Positions 57,931 to 64,000 of a stretch of 64,000 nucleotides of DNA are shown here, piece after piece. The first letter of the stretch is position 1. Each line of letters begins with the position of its first letter. Origin of the DNA: Heterobilharzia americana (taxonomy: Eukaryota > Platyhelminthes > Trematoda > Strigeidida > Schistosomatidae); NCBI GenBank assembly GCA_944470555.2, contig OX104127.1:161175276-161239275 (forward strand). The letters run 5' to 3'. A model generated the notes under the pieces. It was not told the origin of the DNA and did no database searches. It worked only from the letters and a program-made list of their open reading frames with translations. The position numbers were made by a program, and so were the translations under genes.

Positions 57931-58440
57931 CTGATGGGCTTCATATATGCCAGAGTTATTTGTGAACACTAAATTTAGTATGTTGTGAAGATGAATGGAA
58001 AAGTGAACCGGATTTTCACGGCCTAGTAATATAAGGAAACTGCAATCACATGAAAAAAAGTCTCCATAAAAAGTTATTCAAAATCGAAGTGTCATGTTCA
58101 ATGAATTCACCACTGAAAGTCGAGGAATTGCAGTCACGTCTTTCTAAGATAAACCATTTGTGTGTCTCCTACTTGGAATTTCTCAAGATTCAGAACCTTA
58201 TACCTGAAATATTTCATCTGTCAAAACCAGACTTTTGCAACACTTTTTTTGTACGTGTTTCATTGCCGCGTAGACGTCAGCATACCCATCGACAGGAGAA
58301 AAACAGAGTCAAATGAAAAAAGATCAGAGTAGTAAATCCTTAACATTTGAGAAGGAAAAAAGATGACTACTAACCGTTCTCATAACTCTTTAGTAAGTTG
58401 AGTCATTGAAACGACCAGTCAGTAGGAAGTCTACATGGAT
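57931..58440. other. No gene recognised
   Basis: A frame at 58050-58316 has no known motif. This stretch may belong to the 3' UTR of the Penelope-like element. Confidence 0.4.
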
Positions 58441-59930
58441 AGGTCATCACCTAAGCTACCAAATTTCAGGATCCCTCCCCAACATGTTTTGTAAATCGGT
58501 GTAAAGGAAGTAGCCACATCAATCTTGTGACCTGTCTCAACGATATTTTTGGCGATCGAAGAACTTGGACGTCTGCTACCAACATTTATAGGTTCAGGTG
58601 ATTTAATTTGCTTCTAAAGCCACTTTGGAATATGTTCCGAGGCCCTTACTTGCATGGATCTATTAGTCCTCCCTATGTATGTGTCACCACATGTACATTT
58701 GAATTGGTAGACACAATGGGATGTGACATTATCGTTCATATGCTGTGGGGTTTGGGGGAATATACGGGCTTCGTGGTTTTGATTACTCGAACCCTGGCTG
58801 CATAGTAAATCCTTCTAACGGTAGCGTTAAGTCTTTGCTTAAGGATTGCACTCTAAGAGTCACCTTTGTACGGAAGGCTGATGAAGACGTCCTTCTTTGG
58901 GACTGACTGCAGTTCTAGTTTTGACGCTCTGGTAATTTTGTTCTGCCTGATAAATGTTGATGGATAGTTATTTTTCCAACAAAATATCGGTCAGTGTTCC
59001 TCTTTCATCATCTAAAGTATCCTCGGTGCATATTCGTTGAATTCTGCTGAATAAGCAACTTACTAACGTTCGCTTGTACTGAACTGGGCAAAAGCTATGG
59101 TAATTCAGATATTATTCTGTTCATGTAGGTTTTCTGCAGATAGATCGTTTTATGGATCCATCCTGCCTTCGACTAATTAATATATCCAGGAACGCAAGCA
59201 GTCATCTTCCTATCTTACACATTTCAAGGGTGATATGCTGTTCTGTACTATGTTCAGTCGGTTTAGAATTGAAGTAGCCTGATTTGAGTTTTCACAAATA
59301 ATCAGGATATCATCAACATATCTACGATACAGATGGGCTTGGTTTATTAAGTTCTCGGCTAAGTTCTCAACGTGTGACATAAATATGTCGGCTAGGAGGG
59401 GACCTAAAGGACTTCCCATAGCGACACCATCAACCTGGCGGAAATGTTCGCCCTCAAAGGTGAATTTAATATTGTTTGTACATAAAAGTAACAGCTGTTT
59501 TAGGTGATCCAAAGTAATGGGTATCGGAAACTTATGCACAGAAATATAACCACATAAAATGTTAATTGTCTTGACCAAAGGGACATTGGTAAATAATGAG
59601 TTAACATCAAATGAACACAAATTTACTCTTTATGTTGACATGCTCAAGGCATTTGATTACTTCAAATGTATCTTTTAAGGAATACTTACAAAAGTGCTTC
59701 TTAATGGGATCCATTAACTCCACTAGCCACTGGGCAAGCTTATGAGTTGGAGACCTACACATTGACATTATGGGACGTAAGGGGTTGTTGGGTTTGTGTA
59801 CTTTGGGCAAACCGTAAAGATGTGGGAATCGGGATTCAGTTGGTTTCAGTAGGGCGCCCATATGCCAATAGAGGTGGAACAATTCGATCCAGTAAAACAA
59901 TGGAGAACTGCAAGCATACCAATAAATAGT
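58440..59930 (-). mobile_element. Penelope-like element with RT and GIY-YIG endonuclease
   Basis: Minus strand. The RT starts near 59860 with ESRFPHLYGLPKVHKPNNPL, continues after a one-base shift near 59615 with CSFDVNSLFTNVPLVKTIN, and has VDGVAMGSPLGPLLADIFM and the catalytic YRRYVDDILIICEN (YVDD). About 0.5 kb further on, the C-terminal GIY-YIG module reads YQFKCTCGDTYIGRTNRSMQ and ASEHIPKWL near 58710-58610. The order RT then GIY-YIG is the signature of Penelope-like elements. The 5' end is cut at about 59930, next to an SMalpha copy. Frameshifts and stops make it inactive. Confidence 0.9.
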
Positions 59931-59934
59931 AAAA

Positions 59935-60135
59935 ACTAATACCGATTGCAAAAGAGGTGACTATCGGGCTTCTATTGCCTAGTAGATAACGCCCTGGCGT
60001 TTGAAGCGATGGGTACGAGGCTGTAGTGTCAAAGAGGACAACACCACTCACTGAGGTGTAGGTACAACCAGATGATGGGTCCCAAATAAGATGAAACTCT
60101 TTTCCTGGATTCTCCTGCTAGCTGCAACCAAGTAG
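59935..60135 (+). mobile_element. SMalpha-type SINE with decayed hammerhead
   Basis: The tRNA-like block (agtagataacgccctgg) and caccactcactgagg precede a hammerhead region near 60061-60118. The core reads ATGATGG, losing C3 and A9, though the GAAA and CTGGATTCT parts remain. No cleavage expected. Confidence 0.75.
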
Positions 60136-60264
60136 ATTATCACATTATTTAACCAGTTTCAAAAAAGCATGTTCATATCATGCTACCTTCAATGGGGATT
60201 CACAGAATCCGATAACTAAACAAAGAATCACGATAGATTTCCGAGGACCAGACCATGCAGCATT

Positions 60265-60525
60265 GGTCGACATAATAATGATAATAATAATAACAATAAT
60301 AATAATAATAATAATAATAATAATTTGTTCCTTGGGTTTCTAGTGGAACTTAAGGCCTCGGTAGCACGTCATCATTTCCCTCTCTTCTATCCACTCTTCT
60401 TTTTTGACCTGGTTCCACAACTGCCAATTAGCTTTCAATTCTTCCTTACACAATCTCCTCCATGTCACTAGCGGATACCCAAGTCATCGGTTCCGCTTTG
60501 TGTTCCACTCGAGGTGAACATAATA
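60265..60525 (-). mobile_element. RTE 3' end with (TAA)n tract
   Basis: An ATA/TAA tract at 60268-60324 is followed by about 200 bases matching the reverse complement of the RTE C-terminus (cccttgggtttctagtgga; accatgg and cctggttccaca words). It is strongly 5'-truncated. Confidence 0.8.
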
Positions 60526-60914
60526 AAGAAAGGCTTGTAAACCGTTACAGCATTTGAATGATGGAGTAATATCTAGCTGCGGCAATGAGTTTACATGTAC
60601 ACGTGGTCACACATGAATTGGAAGTACGAGTCGAAACGTTCAAACAAGAACTGTGGAGAGCAACCCATAGCGGCTGCAACAACAAATGAAATCAAATGAT
60701 CTCATTGTTGTAGGCAGGAAATATACAAATTCGTCTACGGCTAAATATATCACTGAAATGGAAAACAAAATTAATTTGTATTCATCTTTCAAACCTATTT
60801 ACAAAATATATTCAGGTATACACTTAAGTATGTTCAAACTTTGGCCATAAGAATGTTTAAACCTCTTTTATTTCATCGAAAGTAATTGGTGATTATATGA
60901 AAACTGGATGTACC
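60526..60914. other. No gene recognised
   Basis: No supported coding or repeat feature. Confidence 0.4.
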
Positions 60915-61015
60915 TAGATCTCAGTGAGTGATGTTGTTCTTCTCAGGACTCGAACTCAGTAGCCATCTCTCCAAGTTCCAAAACATCATGCAGTAGGCCA
61001 GTGCAACTAGTATCA
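60915..61015 (-). mobile_element. SMalpha fragment without ribozyme
   Basis: The minus strand carries the tRNA-like part (gagttcgagtcctgag) and aacatcactcactgaga, then ggtacatccag, where similarity stops just before the hammerhead core would begin. Confidence 0.6.
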
Positions 61016-62999
61016 GATATTGTTTGATACTTCTAATCTCCACTTGTTATAACAGATCGAACTGCTTGACCTCTATTGGCGGATGAGCAGTCGCATAGCA
61101 GCCCATCTGCCAATAGAGGGTGAGCAGTTTGTTCATGCATCAATAGAATGTTCGTTAATTTGTATTGGTGAATGTACTACTTAATTACTTGATAAAAAAA
61201 CAGTAAAACAGTTGTAAGTAGTAAACTCTGTAGAATAAAGCAGTTTTCGGGACAATTAAATCATGTTTACTTCTTCAAATTTTATCTGATTTATCTCAAG
61301 GTCAGATTCAGCACTGACTGACATGAATTTGAGAACGATTGAAAACCTGAGAGTATTGAACAGTTATTTTTCTCCACTAGTAAGCCTCCATGACCCTGTT
61401 GTGGTCCAAGTTTCTTGATGAGGACTTTACCATCAAGCCAGACGAATCAGAATACAATGATTCACATTATCGTACTGTCAACTGGTGATGTAGCGCAGTC
61501 ATCATATGATCCTATTGGTGATTAATTGTCTTCAGACGCGACTTGGTTGACTTATTAAAACTTTGGGTCATTCATCTTAAAGCATGTCCTGGGTTCTATA
61601 TCTAGAGGGGGGACAGGTGCGCACTACAGAGGAGTCCTATTCTAGGTCTACGGCCAAACTGCTCAATTAGAGTGGAAATAAATGCAGACTATTGAAGTCA
61701 CAACTTTCTTGATGCTATTACCCACTGAAAAACATGGCAACTTTACTGATAACAATTCTACTTAGATAGTGTGATGAAAAGGACTGAGTTATCAGTAGGA
61801 TGGTCGCCATAAGTGAGTAATGTTAACTATGTAGTCGAAACTAGTCGGTTGAGTCTATACAACTATATATTCGCCAATGATATGCAGCAGAACTCTAGGA
61901 ACTACTGCTACGCTACATGAGAAATCTTATCGAAACAAGTTGCCCTGCTTCACAACAGCACACACAGAATGAACTACCAGGAAAGTAAACTTTTATCTAA
62001 ACAGCAAATGAGAAATTTTGCATGTAAATCTTATTGATGAATGCTAACAAGCCTGAAACCAAGTTCTCCGGCTTCCTTACATTATTCAACGTCAAAAGCT
62101 CATCAAATTTTCATTTCATAAATGTGATTAGTTGACTTCAACCAGTACTGAGTATTAAAGTTGAAACAGTTCAATCAGATCTTCATTTAGTGATCATTTC
62201 ATGAAATCAATAGAATATTTAAAAATTATAGGCGGATCATTGACGATACTGTGCGTCATTTTGAACGGTAACACCTAGTGCTCCTAACCTCTAGATGTAT
62301 TTAATCTGATGAACAGTTCATGGGTAAGGAACTTTTCTATCTTTCCCAAAATCATGTCAAAATCTGGTTATTACCTTTTATACGGCAGAATATTTCGCTG
62401 CAACCAATCTGTGCTAGAATAAAAATGCGTTAGTAATATCGAACTTCCCATTGGTTGACTTTATCGTTTGGTCTATTCTAGTAACCTGGAATAAAGTGAC
62501 TAGCCTCACCAGGTAGTTGTACAAATACACGGAAGCTGCTTGAAAGATACCTACGGTATTACTCAGTCAGTCTTGTTGTATATTCTACTATAAAAGATCA
62601 TATCACCTAGACATCATTGTACAAGAAATGCACTTTTTTTGAATCGAAGCTCGATACCCCACTATAGCCTTCAAATTGCATAGTTTTAACTCAAAGATGT
62701 CATTCAAATTTATACTTGCATACAACTCAGCCGTTTTTATGAGTTACTTAGGTATGAAATGTAAAGCGTTTTTTATTTATTAAAGCTTGTTAAGAACTGG
62801 TCCCATTACTTAGGAATGAGTTACTTCTCACTAAATAGTTGTGACTTAAGATCAGTAAACAGATAGGATCTGAAAAGCTACAGAAATCCTTTCACTTTTA
62901 TCTTTTTAAAATGTTGAAATCACCTTGGCAATAACGTGAAGGACAGACGTTAAGTATCCTCGCCATCGAAATATCTATACCATATGTAGAACTGTAACC
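61016..62999. other. Mostly unassigned sequence
   Basis: A short palindrome at about 61074-61130 (cctctattggcgga and tctgccaatagagg) resembles the 5' boundary of the Penelope-like element at 59.86 kb (gccaatagagg). Near 61620-61690 a weak piece of the tRNA-derived SINE (gtgcgcactacagaggagtcc) is present. No gene is supported. Confidence 0.4.
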
Positions 63000-63712
63000 T
63001 CATCTGGTTAACTAGTTCACTAGTTACTAGCCGGTCCTAAGCCCGGGTAAAGAGAGAAAGGTTGGTAATAAGGCTGTCAACCCTACCCCGTAAAACCAAT
63101 CCAACCGCTAAAAAAACTTCAAAGCACAAACAAAATATAAAAAATAAAAACAAAATTATTGGAAAAGCAAGACAGGAGTTCATTAGCCTGTAAGCAGTAT
63201 GGAGATCTTTTGCATTCAGCATAAAGAGTAAGATCCGGATTTTCAACACCAATGCAGTCAAGTCACTGCTTCTGTATGGCTCAGAGATTTGGAGCTTTAC
63301 GAAAGGGATTTCCAATAAACTGCGGATATTCATCAATAACTGCCTATGTTCGCTCGTTACTGAAGCTCAGATGGCCAGAAAGAATAAGTAACAAGGAACT
63401 CTGGAAACGAACCAAAGAAGCAAGAACCTATCGCCCAACAAATATGCAGTAGAAGAAAGTGGAGATGGATTGGGCATACACTGAGAAGACCGACTGAGGA
63501 CATCACGTGCCAGGCCCTCGAGTGGAATCTGAAGGAAAAACGACTAGTTGAGCGTCCGAGATGAGTGTGACATGGAGGAGATAGTGAGAGGAAGAAATGA
63601 GAGCTGGTGGACAGTCGTGGAGCCTTGTCCAAAAGACTGCAGAGAAGAGAGTGTAATGGAGACGTGCTACTCAAACCGTATGTTGCATTAGGAACCCAAG
63701 GAATACATAAGA
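63000..63712 (+). mobile_element. Internally deleted RTE: 5' leader joined to 3' end
   Basis: The first 160 bases match the RTE leader (ggttaactagttcactagtt, ccggtcctaagcccgg). At about 63158 the sequence jumps directly to IGKARQEFISL of the C-terminal region and continues to RNPRNT at about 63705 with a TAA-like tail. Nearly 2.5 kb containing the endonuclease and RT is missing, while both element ends are present. Confidence 0.85.
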
Positions 63713-64000
63713 ATAAATAATAATACGTAGAACTGTTAACTCAAAAAGTTGCCGAATAGACTAAAACGTGATATTTGGAAGAAGTGAGACAAAGACATAC
63801 TAATATTTAATACTTGTACAAGACTACCCTTCATCCATTACCATATATCTGTAAGCCATTGTTCAGTCAATAATTCTCATAAATTGCTGGTATTCTATAG
63901 GAACCCAAAAAAAAGAGTCCTTTCAAAAATAAACACTGCTGTTTTCCTGGTCCAATAAAGCAAAGCTAATAATTGAACACTGGCGTTCGACGGTGGTAGT

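Noticed and set aside
60061..60118. A third working hammerhead ribozyme
   Set aside because: C3 and A9 of the core are changed, which should abolish cleavage.

Overview
The window looks like genomic DNA of a blood fluke (genus Schistosoma). Three things support this. It carries SMalpha-type SINEs with hammerhead ribozyme motifs. Most of the sequence is flatworm-style retrotransposon debris: RTE elements of the SR3/Perere-3 and SR2 types, CR1-like elements, Penelope-like elements with GIY-YIG endonuclease motifs, and an LTR element. The one clear conserved host gene is a class I histone deacetylase with a mixture of very short introns (40 and 43 nt) and long ones. I cannot separate S. mansoni from its relatives by eye.

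Layout. 1-7.3 kb holds retroelements: an SR2-like 3' end, a nearly full-length RTE on the minus strand with two frameshifts, a large inverted repeat built from Penelope-like 3' sequence, and a decayed RTE. 7.8-11.1 kb holds two plus-strand coding exons of an unrecognised Asn/Asp/His-rich protein, separated by an intron with an RTE and SINEs. 11.2-22.2 kb has no recognised host exon: a foldback SINE structure, a decayed SMalpha, an LTR-gag-inverted-LTR remnant, a Penelope-like fragment, two sister RTE copies and SR2-like remnants. 23.1-37.2 kb is the HDAC1-type gene on the minus strand, with six recognisable exons. Its first intron is about 10 kb and contains an SR2-like element on the opposite strand. 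Its fourth intron contains a solo LTR and an SMalpha copy whose hammerhead core is intact, both antisense to the gene. Its fifth intron contains an internally deleted RTE. 37.7-46.5 kb is a cluster of CR1-like non-LTR elements on both strands. 47-53 kb is sequence I could not assign. 53-60.5 kb holds more retroelements, including an inverted pair of near-identical RTE copies and a Penelope-like element with both RT and GIY-YIG. 60.5-64 kb is mostly unassigned, ending in an RTE whose 5' leader is joined directly to its 3' end.

How it works together. The only gene with a well-supported cellular role is HDAC1, a nuclear lysine deacetylase, and all of its zinc-binding and catalytic residues can be read across correct splice junctions. 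The rest is a record of retrotransposition, nested insertion, inversion and deletion. No cooperating operon or new multi-gene system is visible. The most notable non-coding features are the hammerhead ribozyme inside the HDAC intron and the several long inverted repeats able to fold into hairpins.
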